Below are positions 31,179 to 43,800 of a stretch of 64,000 bases of DNA, piece after piece. The translations under genes and the position numbers were made by a program. Position 1 is the stretch's first letter. The number at the start of each line of letters is the position of its first letter. The DNA comes from Tigriopus japonicus. Lineage: Eukaryota; Arthropoda; Copepoda; Harpacticoida; Harpacticidae. Where the stretch lies: NCBI GenBank assembly GCA_010645155.1, contig CM021319.1, positions 6,201,330 through 6,265,329 of the forward strand, read 5' to 3'. Below the pieces are notes generated by a model that was not told the origin of the DNA, made no database searches, and saw only the letters and a program-made list of their open reading frames with translations.

Positions 31179-33510
31179 ATGGCTTCGTCATCATCGTCGA
31201 CCTCGACGGGGGCGGTGCCTCCGTCCTCCAATTGGACGGAGCACAAGGCGCCCGACGGGCGGACCTACTACTACAACACGGTCACCAAACAGAGCTCCTG
31301 GGAGAAGCCCGACGAGTTCAAGACGGAAAAGGACCGCATCCTGGCCGCTTGTCCGTGGAAAGAGTACACCTCCGAGAATGACAAGGTCTACTTCCATAAC
31401 ACCATCACGCAAGAATCGGTCTGGACCATTCCGCCCGATTATGCCGAGGTCAAACGACGCATCGCCGAATTGGACGCAGCCGCTACCGCCACCACCACGA
31501 CCGTGGCCGTCACTAACGGAACCGCATCGACCGCGCCCGTTCAAACATCGGCCGATGCGGGTACATCGGAAAATGCGGCTAGCGGAGGCCGAGGGGCGTT
31601 AGAAGCGGCTATGATGGCGACTTTGGCCGCTTATTCCGGGCCAGAGGCCGTGGGGGCCATTCCGCCGCCTCCGCAAAGTGGGCACACGCCAAATCCGGCG
31701 GCTCCGGCTGAGGCGAAAGCGACACCGACCGGAGCACCCGGTCAGCCCATGAAGAAGGAAGTGATTTTCAAGGACAAGAAAGAGGCCATGGAGGCTTTTA
31801 AACTGTTGTTACGCGAGAAGAATGTGCCCAGTAATGCGAATTGGGAAACGGCCTTACGACTGATTTCGAAGGATGACCGATACGAGTATCTGTCCAAACT
31901 CAATGAGAAGAAACAGGTGTTCAACTCGTACAAGATCCAGAAACAGAAGGAGGAACGCGAAGAGCAACGACTGAGACTCAAGAAGGCCAAGGAAGATTTC
32001 GAAGATTTCCTCATGAACAACGATCGAATCAATTCCACCATCAAATACTTCAGGTAAGCGAAATCACGAGACTCTTCCGAGGCTAGTAAGACGTTAACAT
32101 TTGTATTGTAGGCTCGAAACCATGTTCGGGGATCTGGCCATTTGGAAGGGTGTGCCGGAAAATGAGCGCCGCGAAATCTATTTGGATTGTCAACATAATC
32201 TAGCCAAGCGGGAACGAGAAAATTCGCGAGCACTTCGGAAACGGAACTCCAAACGCTTACTCGAAATTATGGACCGAATGACGTCGATTCGTTTTGACAC
32301 TACGTGGGAGCAAGCTCAACAGTTATTGCTGGACAATCCGGCTTTTGCTGATAACGATGAACTGTTGGCCATGGACAAAGAGGACGCTTTGAGCGTATTC
32401 GAAGATCACATTCGGGAATTAGAGCGCGAAGAAGAGGTGGAACGGGAGAAAGAGCGGAAGAAACTAAAGCGTTTCCAGAGAAAGAATCGAGATGGTTTCA
32501 TAGAGCTCTTGAACGAACTGCACGAAGCCGGCAAGTTGACGTCCATGTCGATGTGGGTCGAGCTTTATCCCTTGATCTCGGGTGATTTGCGGTTCTCAAA
32601 TATGTTGGGACAACCCGGTTCCACTCCACTCGATCTCTTCAAATTCTACGTCGAAGACTTAAAGTCACGGTATTATCTGGAAAAGAAGACCATCAAAGAC
32701 ATTCTTAAGGAAAAAAGCTTTGAAATCACGGTAAGTGAAAAGGGGAAAACCCCTCTTGGATCTCTTTTGTTTCAGTAATCTTACTTACTCTTAATAAATT
32801 TTCAGCCCGATGTGACATTTGAAAGTTTTGCTACGGTTGTCTGCGAGGACAAGCGCAGTGCTTCCCTAGATGCAGGAAATGTGAAGTTGACCTACAATGC
32901 CCTGTTAGAAAAGGCTGTTAGCAAAGTCAAGGAGCGACAGAAAGAGGACGCCAAGCGAAACAAGCGTTACGAAACAGACTTCCGAAACATGCTGAACAAA
33001 GAGATCGAGGCCGTGAGTGGGGCCAATGCCTGGACAGACGTGGAGGATATTTTTCAAGATCATCCTTCTGTCGAGGCCCTGCCTAATCACGATGAACGAT
33101 GCCGAGTGTTCTTAGAATTCAAAAAAGATCTCGAAGAGACTTGCACTCACAGCCACAAGCGAAAGTCCAAGAAGAAGAAACACAAACGCGGTCGAAGTTC
33201 GTCTCCCGAGTATACGGACTCGAAAAGTAAAAGCGGCCGGAGCTCGACCAAAAAGTACGATTCTGACTCAGCTGAATCATCGGATCATCGGCCTCCCAAA
33301 AAGGCCAAGAAGAAACGAAGCCGTCGTGAGGCTAGTGTGGAATCGCAGAAATCCGGATCGCGCTCCAAAGCGGATCGTCGTTCAGAAAATGTCCAAAATG
33401 CCGCCAACTCGCCACCCCCGGCTGGCTCCGCTGAGGAAGGTGAATTATCGGAGGATGAGCTCGAGCAAAAGCGGGATGAACTTCTTCGGAAGCTTCAAGA
33501 TGACGATTAA
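31179..33510 (+). CDS. PRPF40: Pre-mRNA-processing factor 40 (WW/FF-domain splicing factor)
   Basis: U1 snRNP-associated protein that bridges 5' splice-site recognition to branch-point proteins and the polymerase II tail. Exons 31179-32053, 32112-32730 and 32806-33510 give 732 residues. The introns are 58 and 75 bp. Two WW domains occur at about 17-47 (W19, W41) and 58-88 (W60, W82), then an Ala/Thr/Pro-rich linker. Several FF domains follow from about residue 199 ([20 protein letters not shown]), with intervening charged helices. The C-terminus is Lys/Arg/Ser-rich (RS-like) and ends in an acidic LQDDD. The start is the ATG at 31179, giving a Ser-run N-terminus. Animal PRPF40A and PRPF40B cannot be separated here. 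Confidence 0.95.
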
Positions 33511-33592
33511 ACGGGCTCTAAGATTTGAATATCAGGCGTTTGGCTCCATAACTATCAGTATACCCTATTCATGCTTGTTTATTATCGGTATC

Positions 33593-33598
33593 AATAAA
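33593..33598 (+). terminator. Poly(A) signal of PRPF40
   Basis: AATAAA 83 bp after the PRPF40 stop codon. Confidence 0.6.
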
Positions 33599-33599
33599 C

Positions 33600-34360
33600 A
33601 ATCAATTATGTTTACCACAAGAAACAATCTCACGGTGTTCAATCCGTGCGGGATTTCGTTCTAATGAGCAATATCTAGGCTCCAGCTCGAGTACAAAGGA
33701 ATTCTGAATGCTTTTTAATATTCAAACTGAAAATGGAATGCGATCATATGACACGGAGATGTTGGAACTCCCGTATGTCCCAATTTGACAAACTTACTCA
33801 AGGCTTTACCAACAATGTTCGCTGATTAAGAGGTGGCAAGTTAATTGGTAAAAATAACCCTCGGTCACTATGAAATTCTTTGAGAAAAAACCTCGGGCAA
33901 AGAGTTCATATTTTGGCTTTTGGGGGGCCACAAAAATCTGCCACTCTCCGACAATATGAAGGCTCTTCTTGAGCACAGTTTTGGAATTCTCCGTTCAATG
34001 TGCATGCAGGACTTCTGATGTTCAGTCCAAGAATGGCATAGATTTTTCTGCTTTAGCCATCAGGGCAGCTCAACTCAACCATGACATATCTTTTTAGATG
34101 TAACTGGATGTAACTCGCTCTTGAAAGGGAGGCAAAGGATACTCAACTTTCCTTTACGTTTTTCTTGAAATGAAAAAAGAAAGTGTCCTTCTGACGCGAA
34201 CAAGAATGCTAATCAAGCTTCTCGAAGGACGAGAAAATAAAGAAGTCACAAAGCCTCTTAAATTCTTTCCTACTTTGCTTGTCATGGACTTCCTGGCCAT
34301 CAACTCTCGGAAAACCATTGTTTTCTTTATTTTTACATAACCCTGCTGGCTGGGATGGGG
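33600..34360. other. Intergenic DNA after PRPF40
   Basis: No coding segment, tandem repeat or RNA gene is recognised. Confidence 0.4.
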
Positions 34361-34365
34361 AGTAA

Positions 34366-34475
34366 TTGTAATTGCAATTACAATTACGCAATTTCAATTA
34401 CATGTAATTGTATTTGTAATTAATTACACTTTTGGCCATGTAATTGACGATATTCAATTACAAATTACCAATTAT
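34366..34475. repeat. TAATTG/CAATTA-rich palindromic block
   Basis: Dense alternation of TAATTG and CAATTA in both orientations, related in sequence to the tandem array 0.5 kb downstream. The two blocks may be ends of one approximately 0.9-kb element, but no clear terminal inverted repeat or duplication was found. Confidence 0.55.
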
Positions 34476-35043
34476 TTTTCAAAATCTTGCTTTCTCAAAT
34501 TAACCATAAAACCAGTTTATCAGTTTTTACTTGCAAAACAATTATTTTGTCATCAATTTGCGGTCAATGTGATGCCACAAACAGGTAGCTTTTGTTACAA
34601 TACACACCCAAGCTTTGGTGTTTAAATACTTTTAAACTACAAGAGCTTTTGACCACGATTTTTGTGTCAGGATTTAGGGCTTTTCACAACCAAGGGCAGA
34701 CAAATGAGGTGTAAAAATAAAGTTTTAAAACATCGTCATAAAAGAAAACTATGCCTTGGGATTGATGGTATGATATTTTTGATATTTAAGCCCGTTCTTA
34801 AGCTCTTGGTTTTTGTAAATCAATCTTTCATATTAACCTTTCAGGCATTATAAGTTGCCAGTTGGTGCATCGCTACTTAAAAATGGCAGATCTGTTTATT
34901 TTTCATCGTTTTGAAAAGGCAAAAGGTGAAAGAACCGGAAGAATTGCAATTGACATGTAGTTGACATGTAATTGACATGTAATTGTAATTGAAGTCAATT
35001 ACATTTTCGGATAATGTAATTGTAATTAATTACATTTTTGATC

Positions 35044-35272
35044 AAGTAATTGTAATTGTAATTAATGACATTTTTGATCAAGTAATTGTAATTGTAATTA
35101 ATGACATTTTTGATCAAGTAATTGTAATTGTAATTAATGACATTTTTGATCAAGTAATTGTAATTAATTACATTTTTGATCAAGTAATTGTAATTAATTA
35201 CATTTTTGATCAAGTAATTGTAATTAATTACATTTTTGATCAAGTAATTGTAACTGTAATTAATTACATTTT
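35044..35272 (+). repeat. Tandem array of alternating 36-bp and 30-bp units
   Basis: Three 36-bp units (35044-35151) are followed by three 30-bp units (35152-35241) and a final variant. All share AAGTAATTGTAATT and end ACATTTTTGATC. The 36-mer differs by one extra TAATTG plus a T-to-G change. Imperfect units lead in from about 34960. The core is palindromic and could form hairpins. Confidence 0.92.
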
Positions 35273-35613
35273 TAAAGGAATTGACCCAACTCTGTCTGCT
35301 GGTTATGCTTGTGTCTTCTTTCTCTTGGTGTGTAAAGGTTGGACATGCTTGCCTAGCGAATAGCGATGACGTTGGCCCAACTTACTTATCTCGTCTCACC
35401 CAAAAGTACATCCTCAGTTCATCTCTCCTACCTTAGTTAAGAAGCGGCATCCAAAAACTGATTCTTTTTAACGAACGGTGATCGATCCCAAGACGGAAAC
35501 TTGTTTGAGCCAAAACAGAGACTTGAAAGTTCTGACGCTCCACTGAACACTTTCTTCTACTCTGGCATCTATTTGAGTAAAAGATAGTTCCCCTCAATTT
35601 CAAACCATCAAGT

Positions 35614-36760
35614 ATGTCCGGTCAGGAGCTGCTCACGTTTCTGGTCTCGGGATATTCCGTAGGATTTGCCCTGATCAATCTGCATCTGTCGACGAAAAAG
35701 CTCAAACCCGCCCCTTCACCCGAGGAAGGCGAGGAAAACCTCACTTATAGCGTGTGGGATGCCAATTCCTCTACCATCTTTGCCATTCATGAGGTGGAAC
35801 ATCACCCAGAATTACCTGGAACCGACGGGGCTCTCTCAGCTTGGCAATGGAAACAACAAAACTCGAGTTTGACCCGGAAACAGGTCAGTTAGAAGGCGAG
35901 TTCTCGGCTCTTCGACTTTCAATGTTGAATTTGGGTTTCTATCCGTTTAGATTGTGTCATCCGTGGGACACGGTCCAGCTCATGTGGCCCAGCATCCCAC
36001 CAATGCTCAACTGTGGGTCAGTAATTACGGAGCCGGGAGCTTGGCGGTGTATTCGAGTAAGCAGGGGAAAATTCAGGATCTTTTGTTGCAAAAGAAATTG
36101 TCCCAAGGAAGTCAGGTCAGCCGGGAACGACAAATGGAGGCGCACATTCACGGCGCCTTCTTCTATCAGGATTGGGCTTATGTGGTAGATTTGGGGAACG
36201 ATGCGGTGTATACGTACAAAATGACGGGCCCCAATTCCGTGGAGGAGGTGGACCCAGTGGGGTACAAAAGTGAACCCGGTTCTGGACCCAGGCATTTGGC
36301 CATTGACGAGGTCAATCAACGAGCCTACTTGTTGAATGAGTTGAAGAACACTATTGAGGTGTTGAGCATTGACCCAACCACGGGTAAATTGGGCCGTTTG
36401 GCGATTGTGACCTACCAGATCCCGAATGCTACCCAAGATGTCCAACAATATGGAGCTGGTATCCATGTCTCGCCCAATGGGAAGTATTTGTATTTGAGCA
36501 ACCGGGGCGACGGGGCCATTTTGGTTTACTCAATTCAACACGCTGAACAGAAATATCTACAACTGGAGCAAACTTTCAAGACTCAAGGGACTTGGCCGCG
36601 TTCCTTTACCATCACCACCGATGGCAATTTCATGCTCGTGCCCGACCAGTTCCTAGATCTGATCGAATTGTTATCCATCGATCCTTCGACGGGTCATTTG
36701 AATCAAGTGGATTCGATCCCGACCATCAAAGCTCCAGCAATCATTACCCAACTAAACTAA
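35614..36760 (+). CDS. Seven-bladed beta-propeller lactonase (6-phosphogluconolactonase/YbhE-like)
   Basis: Two exons, 35614-35883 and 35951-36760, give 359 residues; the intron is 67 bp and phase 0. Family features are repeated blades with VSNYGAGSLAVY, GPRHLAIDE, HVSPNGKYLYLSNRGDGAI and a terminal GTWPRSFTITTDGNFMLVP, typical of PF10282-type lactonases. In bacteria these hydrolyse 6-phosphogluconolactone in the pentose phosphate pathway; in fungi related proteins act on carboxy-muconate lactones. The substrate here cannot be told from sequence. There is no signal peptide. It converges on CCDC43, with 152 bp between the stops. The fold is commoner in bacteria and fungi than in animals, so transfer is possible, but the gene has an intron and resembles its neighbours in base use. 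Confidence 0.88.
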
Positions 36761-36912
36761 GTTTTCAAACTTTGCCCAGAGCTTCTAAAACTATACTTTC
36801 GACCGTTCAAAATTAAATATGGCAGCCTCATCTGGTTTCTCTGCATGATGTATTCGATGGAAGATTTTCATTAGAATGTCGGAATAATCCCGGGGTTTCG
36901 GACATTCATGTT

Positions 36913-37569
36913 TCATTTTCGTCGTTCGCCTTTGGCCGCTTTCTCTTGGGCCTTCTTCTTCCGGTCTTCGGCCATAGTTTTCTGCTTTTCCCGATCTTCC
37001 GCGTCTTTTTCCTTCTTGGCCATGGCAGCTTGCCGACATTTCTCCCGCTTTTCGGCCTCAGCTCGTGCCACGGCTTCGGCATTGGTGTTCCGCATCAAAT
37101 GGTCTTCCCCTCCATCCCCATCATCTCCGTCGTCCTCATCCTCTGAGCTTTCCTCGACCCGACCCGCATATTGGGCCAAAATGGCCGCTTTCACCGACTG
37201 ATCCACGTCCAAATCGCCGGATCCTGAGGTTTTGGCGGCAGTGTAGGCTGCAGTTTTGGAGGCCGCGATCGACGCCAACTGAGCGCTCAAATCCTTCATC
37301 TTTTTGTCGGTTATGTCGGAAGATGAAGTGGGCGGAGGGGCATCACTCTGACACTTGGTCCAATGGGCTTGAATATCCCGACTCAAGCTCTGAATTTGGT
37401 CGAGATCGCCGGAGATGCCGGCCAGGATGGATTGAATGCCTTCGGCTATTTCCTCGGGGTCCTCTTCGTCCTCGAGCATGCCCAAGATGTAAGGGGCGTA
37501 GACGTCGTCATCCGCCGCAATCTCTAGCTCCGTGGAGAGCTTCTCCCGTAGCCAAATCTCGAAGGCCAT
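36913..37569 (-). CDS. CCDC43: Coiled-coil domain-containing protein 43
   Basis: Protein of little-known function, conserved in animals. A single exon encodes 218 residues; the human protein has about 224. The N-terminal globular part has FEIWLREKL and YAPYILGMLEDEE, matching the family. KAAILAQYAG is followed by an acidic stretch, then the RNTNAEAV motif, and a highly charged Lys/Glu/Arg coiled coil forms the last 60 residues and ends GERRK. The start is the ATG at 37569. It overlaps nothing and is convergent with the lactonase gene. Confidence 0.92.
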   Translation of the reverse strand: MAFEIWLREKLSTELEIAADDDVYAPYILGMLEDEEDPEEIAEGIQSILAGISGDLDQIQSLSRDIQAHWTKCQSDAPPPTSSSDITDKKMKDLSAQLASIAASKTAAYTAAKTSGSGDLDVDQSVKAAILAQYAGRVEESSEDEDDGDDGDGGEDHLMRNTNAEAVARAEAEKREKCRQAAMAKKEKDAEDREKQKTMAEDRKKKAQEKAAKGERRK

Positions 37570-39136
37570 GACGGTTCAAGTGGTAATGGAGGGGGTTTTC
37601 TTTTCCTCTCTACCCTCCTCTGTGCTCTCCTCTTCCTTCGACTTCCTGCCACAAACCAACCACGAGTGATGAGGGTTGTCGAGATCAGAGAATCGGCCAG
37701 GCACTTCAGATTCGACTGAAGCAACGTGTATCCAGAATGAACTCAAAGAGAGAGAGAGCACTGTTGTTGACACTCCACCGGAATGTGACGGGGGAAAATC
37801 GCTTAACCTCGGTTAAATTTTGATGGGCTTGTGACTTTTTCCGTTTTGTAAAAACATGAAAATACTATATAAAGGATCTTTGTATTTGTGAGGCTTAAAT
37901 ATCCTAGTAGTTTCAGAACCTGAATATTGGTTGAAAATATGCGTCAATACGAACCAGGGCAATTGTAATGAGCCAGGCATTTAATTTCTCAGGACGAATT
38001 ACAGAAATACGACTTAAAGCCTGTCATTGCACCAATATGAGAAGTTATTTCAGCGCAGTAAATGTTCTGTTGAATTTTCATTATGATAACTAGGCCGTGA
38101 CTGGTATTCTATTCAGAAATGATCCGTTGTGGTCACAAATTATGATGTACGACAAAAAAAAATACTATTTTTTTTTTGATCAGCTATACTCATATTATTC
38201 AAATTTCTGGAAAAATGTTGCTCATTTTGTAAAAAATACAGAATTTTAAATTTATGCAATCACAAAGAAAAATAAAGAAATAATTTGAAAGTCCAAAACA
38301 GCAATGAAACGTCAATTTTTGGTAATTAGTCTTACTGTCAACGAAAGTACTTGTAACGAAAATAAAGTAATTCGTTCCTTTTTTCGTAAAAGTAAGGGCA
38401 GTGCCATTGCATTTGAAAATGCTGTAATTGTTACGACCTAAAAACTCAAAACGTACTCTTTTTCATTTTTGCTTCAATCTAGTATTTTTCTGATTTCGGT
38501 TTTGGTTTAGCCCACTTTCGGCCGAAATTCTTGTTTTTGGTTAAGAGCCCTATCGAACCACCCCAACCTAATGAATAGAAAGTGATGCTGAGCAGAGAGT
38601 TAAAAAACAGGATACTTTAAAAAAGACAAAAATGAAGTAAAACGAACTAAAACATTGGTATCCGCTTTCAGATTGTCCAACTGTCCTTTTTCTTTATGCT
38701 CCTTAAAGATCATTATATCATTTTCTCATTCCATCAATGTTTACGTTCATTTAAATTGTTCAAATGAAGACCTTAACACACAAGACCATAAGTATTCGTG
38801 AGGTTAAGGCGTAGTTACACGACTCGTTTTATTTCGCAATTCGAGACAAAATTCGAAGTCACAGATACAATTTCCCCATTGACTGATAGGGGGATTTCCC
38901 TATGAGGTTGCAAGGTTGCATATCTGTGATGTCCAAGTTCATTTCGCACTTCAATATAGAACGCGTCGTGGAAAAGCACCTTTAGAACCCTTATAATCAT
39001 TCTGCCTTCGAAGGTCTTCAGCCTTGTAAAAGCTCCGTGGTCTTCCCTGTCCTAACTGAGCTTCAATTTTACAAGCTAAGTGATTCTTGAAGCGATTAAC
39101 CGCAGCAAAAGCTTAATTTTGAGTTGAAATCCACTC
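37570..39136. other. CCDC43 promoter side and repeat-bearing intergenic DNA
   Basis: AT-rich with no gene recognised. It includes a GA microsatellite at about 37748-37761 and a diverged copy of the CCGAAA-type repeat near 38490-38555. Confidence 0.4.
38490..38555 (-). repeat. Diverged copy of the FATP-intron MITE core
   Basis: Reads, on the plus strand, GATTTCGGTTTTGGTTTAGC then CTTTCGGCCGAAA and GGTTAAGAGCCC. This is the reverse complement, with changes, of the unit at 2236-2358. No terminal repeats are evident, so it is a fragment. Confidence 0.5.
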
Positions 39137-39144
39137 ATAACAGC

Positions 39145-39596
39145 GTGAGAGACGGGTGAGGTTTTGACTCAAGCGACATGGAGAAAAGCAAACGATTTTT
39201 TGAACTAAAAACATTTCCAAATAAACAGACTCTCCATGCTTTTGACGAAAAAAATTGTCAAATAGAATTTCCCCTGAAACCTTTTCAAGTGACCTTGCCC
39301 AATGTTCAGAGTCTTAAATTGCAAACTTTCAAAATGGTTTTGGAACAGAAAAATACAAGTTGGAAGCATCAACCCTTTTTACGGCACATTAGGTTGGGCT
39401 CTAGAAAGACGCAAACGTTCTGCTTCAAAGTAAGATGTGGAGGCACTAGATTGAGCGAGGGCTTGTTGAGGGTTCCGTCTGTTTGGAAATGTTGAAAACG
39501 GCGCCCAAAAGGGGATCAGCCAATTACATGATGCGAATTGAATGACGTCATTGACGCCGGTCCCAACCTCACCCGTCTCTCACTAGAGCGTCTCTA
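39145..39596. mobile_element. Small TIR element with 8-bp direct-repeat flanks
   Basis: Perfect 19-bp inverted repeats, GTGAGAGACGGGTGAGGTT at 39145-39163 and its complement at 39565-39583. ATAACAGC occurs directly before (39137-39144) and again at 39597-39604. The right terminal repeat is followed by 13 extra bases before the second ATAACAGC, so the exact right end is unsure. The inner open frame has no transposase similarity. An 8-bp duplication suggests a hAT-type MITE. Confidence 0.55.
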
Positions 39597-39619
39597 ATAA
39601 CAGCAAGCCACAACGCTTT

Positions 39620-40849
39620 AAAACTCCCCATCTCTATGGGAGTGATTACCGTATCATTTTACGGACCTGCTGCCGTCTCTAACTGCCGTTAGCAGTGTAG
39701 GCTTGCCAAAAGAATCTCAGTTTTCAAGGGTCAGATTTTCGAAAAATGTTGCATTTATGGGCAATGGCATGCTTAATTTATGTTGAGAAGTATTGCAAAG
39801 TAATTTGAAAACAAATGGAGAAATTGGAAGCCTTCAATTAAACAAAATATTTGTTTTTAGGTTTAGTTGCCCCAGGAGCCGATCTCCTCTGGCCATCTTG
39901 TTATTCAAAGTCGGACATTCCTAATTTCAAAGTTCGGAAGAACCCTCTCAACTTGTGTAGCGAAATTTTAGATAAAAGCAACAAAACATACTTTTTTGCA
40001 AATACAATGTCAAGAATTGCTATTTCAACTTCAATTAGTGCAGATAAGAAAGGCATTGTTGCAATCACCAGGCCTAAACCTTTGTTTTAGTTACCTCGCA
40101 GGCTCATCAGAAACACAGGTCTTCCGAACTTTTTTCCCGCCAAAAATGATGACGTCACTAGTAATTGCTGTAATTGACGAGTTTAATAAGAATTCGTATA
40201 ATGTGTTTATTGTCCATACGCATAAACGCACAATCTCATAAAAAAGTTGACAGTTAGATTCAATGAAATATGTTTTACGTAAAAACAGTACATTCGCCGA
40301 TACATGTTGTGGCTAAAAGTTTCAGGGATTTGATGATTGCTATCACTTGCCTATGTACTATTATACATGGTACACATAATATTGTTTTGAGGAAATGAGA
40401 AATTTGCCCAAAATTTGTGGTAGTATTGTATGAACGTTGAATAAAAATGATGAGATAGAAGTGCTGAAAATCTTGAAGATTGTAAATGTGAAAAAGTGGC
40501 TGCGGTTACAATGACTGGTGGTTGTTACATGTTGCTATGGTATAAAAGTATTCACAGTCAAAAACGCTTGGCGACACTCTCAAAGTTACGTGAAATATTC
40601 TAAAAGTTTGATCGTAATTCATCAACCTTTAAACACAAGAATATAGCGTAACAAACTGCAAAAAATTTACCTTTGGTAGTTTCACGAAAATCGAGGCAGC
40701 ATCATAATTTTTTTGAAAGGGCACCTACGTACAGCGACAGTTGGTTCCTATTTTGGTGATGCTCTTACGTGCAAGCTTTTCGATAAGGTTATAAAATCAG
40801 GGCGGTCTGAGTTGCAATTTTCAATGCAAAGCTTGGGTTGCAAACTAGC
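39620..40849. other. 3' flank of the MRL-family gene
   Basis: Non-coding AT-rich DNA containing the probable 3' UTR of the minus-strand gene ending at 40850. A TTTATT (AATAAA on the gene strand) is at 40206-40211. No further feature is recognised. Confidence 0.4.
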
Positions 40850-43800
40850 TCATCTTGGACTGGTGAGGTGCGTTTTCATGCTCCGTCTTGGAGGAGCGGG
40901 GGGCATTTTCCCCAGAACCAAAGCATTGGGACGAGCCAACGCTGGAGATTGTCCTATAGAGTTGGCTGTGGAAGATGGCATTAAGTGCTGAGTGCCGTAC
41001 ATGCTGTTATCATCCACCGCTAGATTTGGCACGGTGTTATTATTGTTCAAGTAGTATGGGTTGGGGGCGGGGGAGCTCAAATTCGAAAACGGCGGCAATA
41101 GGGTCTGACTGGTGGCCGCAACAGTGGTTGGTGGGAAGCAATTGGGAACACTACGCCCGTTATAAATTTTTGGGCGCTGTTGATGAACTATTGCCATGGA
41201 TGATCCATTGGATGGAGGGACCGAAGATGGGCATGCATTGGTTAATGATGGTGAGCCTTCGAGCTGGCCTCTTTGGGAAAGAGCACCATTTCCATCTACG
41301 AGCCTAGACTGAGGCTTTATTGACGGATGACAATCCACAAGGTCTTGCGACATGTCCGTTTCTTGTATATGCGAGTGTTTTAGGGATTGAAGGATCCATT
41401 TGGAAACATCCCTTTCATTGTAATGATTAGCGAATCGCTCGGCTTGCTCTTGCTCGGCCTCAATTTCCTCTTTGTTTTTTAGGACATTCGTTGGGCCCTT
41501 GGTTGGATTTGGTTGTGAGGTCGCGTGGTGGAACCTTTGGGCCACCGACCACTTTTTCTTCATCACTCGTTGTAGGTCATTCAGAAATGCTCTTGGTGGA
41601 GTATCTTTAGCCTGCTGACTCTCTGCTTCGAATAATCTTCCCGGATGAGGATTTCTCACGCTGCTACAAGGGGTAGGGAATGGCTCCCCTGAGACATGGA
41701 GCCAAGAGGTGGTCTGCTCAGGATTAGGATCTGGAGCACCACTCGAACTCGGAGCAGATTTGAGAGGTTCACTCGAATTGAGATTAATATGGAGAACTAC
41801 TTCATCAAAAGTAATGCGCTTCCTTCGATAGCTAGCGCTGATGGAATTCGAGCCTCCTACCATTTGAGTCTGTTGGGAATAGGCTTGATTCCAGTCATTA
41901 AGTCTTTGGGCTGTGGATGCCATAAAGTTTTCGGCAAGGACTTGAGGTTGACTTGAGGTGATTGGACCACCGTTGAATGGTTTCGGAGGAGCACTGTTGG
42001 GCAATCGTTTCAACAAGTCCATTTGAGAGGGTTGAGCGGCCATTGTGGAACTTGCATTCACCGGGATTGGCTTCTCATGATGACAAAGAGGTTGCTGACT
42101 TGGGTAAATATCTTGATCAAGCATTAGTGGGTTCCTTGAGGGATGAACGGCCCGGAAAACACCACAAGGGTATAGTTGATCCCTTGTGGCTTCGCCTCCA
42201 TCGTTGGAGGAGTTTCCATCCAAACGAACTCCTTGCGGTTGAGCCGAGTACGCATGAGATGTGGGGACCATCCTTTCCCCCATTCCTGGACCCATCGAAG
42301 TGGGCTGTCCTCCAACGAAACCTTGTTCACCGTAATGCGACTGAACTGTCGAGGTAGGCACAAGTCCTTGACTTGACAAAGACGTGGTTGGTAGAAGACG
42401 AGGTACTCCATTTGGAGCTCCTGTTTGACTTTGAAGGGAATGGTTGATGGCCTCTCCGAAATTCCTTTGAGACTGCTGGAGCATGAAGGCGCCAGAAGTT
42501 GGGACCACTGAATGTGAGGTTGATGATGGAGGGATTTCACTCTTGCGGATCATATAAGTGGAAGTGGGAACAGATGTCGCCATGTGTTCCCTTACTTGAT
42601 GAGCATGTAAATTGGTTTGAGGTAAAGGTAGTCCCAAGGAGTGGCAAGAATTTGTAACAGATCGAACTGCCGCTTCAGCTTTGGCTGCAACTGCAGCAGC
42701 ATGCGGAGGATGTGAGATTGGCGAACCATAAAGTGTGGCAGATCCTGGTTGCGGTTGAAGATAAGGAAATTGATGTGTGGTTGCTTGCGATGTGCAGGAA
42801 GGCCCTGCCATTGAGCTCATTGGACGTGTGACTGAGGTGGATAGGTTATATGGCGGCAAACCTATGTTACGTAGCTGACTTTCTTTATAGAGGTCCCTGG
42901 AGATAGGAGACGAGCATCCGGGGTCAGATCCTTGGGGTAAAATTAGATGATGACTGTTTATGACACCAGATGCACCGAGTGGATATCTAAGGGGAAATTT
43001 CAGCTCCTCAGGAGGAGGTGGCAAGGAGTTTAGGCTCATGTCACTGCCAGATCTTTGAAGATTTGACAGGGTGGGGGTCAGAGGGACAGATCCTGTTGGC
43101 AATGATCTCAGATCCTCTAATTTGGGGGGAGGTGGTAAAGAGCCTTCCTTTGTCATGTTGTTAATTTCTGGCCTTCGAAGTGTTTCACTCATCTCAATGA
43201 AACCCGTTCCTTGATTCAGTCCTGGAGTAGGTGTGGTTCGATCCTCTCCATCTGGATCGTCATCGTCATCATCTTCATCCATGCTAAAATTAGCTGCTGC
43301 TGACATGTATCCATGTGCATTGCCCGGTTTTCGTTTGATAGTGCCGCCATCGTGAAAGTCTGCGTCAAAACCATTCTCAGAGACCGATGAAGTCTCACTC
43401 ACACAACCACTGCTGATACTTGTATTGCTACTGGAGGGCATGCTTCCTCCACTAGAAGAGGTTCCATTGGTGGAAGTCAAGGAACCATCGAGTTGTCTTT
43501 GGGCGTGACAACAAGTGTCGGAAAGTTGATCCTCTCCCAAATAGGAACTTTGCTAAAAAAAATAAGGGAGAAACTTTCGCATTAACGGCTGTGCTAGGGC
43601 CAAATTCAGGCAAGAGTAAGGATGTGGCGTGCCTCCGCCAACTCCTCCCCTTCAAAACAGCACCTGACTCATTTCCCCATCTCGTGCTTAGCATGCACGA
43701 TACGTACTTCATGTAGCACGTTCGTACATTGTAAAAGTCAATGCCATAACGAAAGAAGAATTACAATTGGTGGGGAAAATGGGAAGGGAGAAAAAGAACG

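Noticed and set aside
34989..35363. Open frames of 124 (+) and 82 (-) codons
   Set aside because: They are translations of the 36/30-bp tandem array. Unit lengths divisible by three keep both strands open, giving repeats like NDIFDQVIVIV.
39178..39495. 105-codon open frame inside the TIR element
   Set aside because: No transposase similarity; the element looks non-autonomous.
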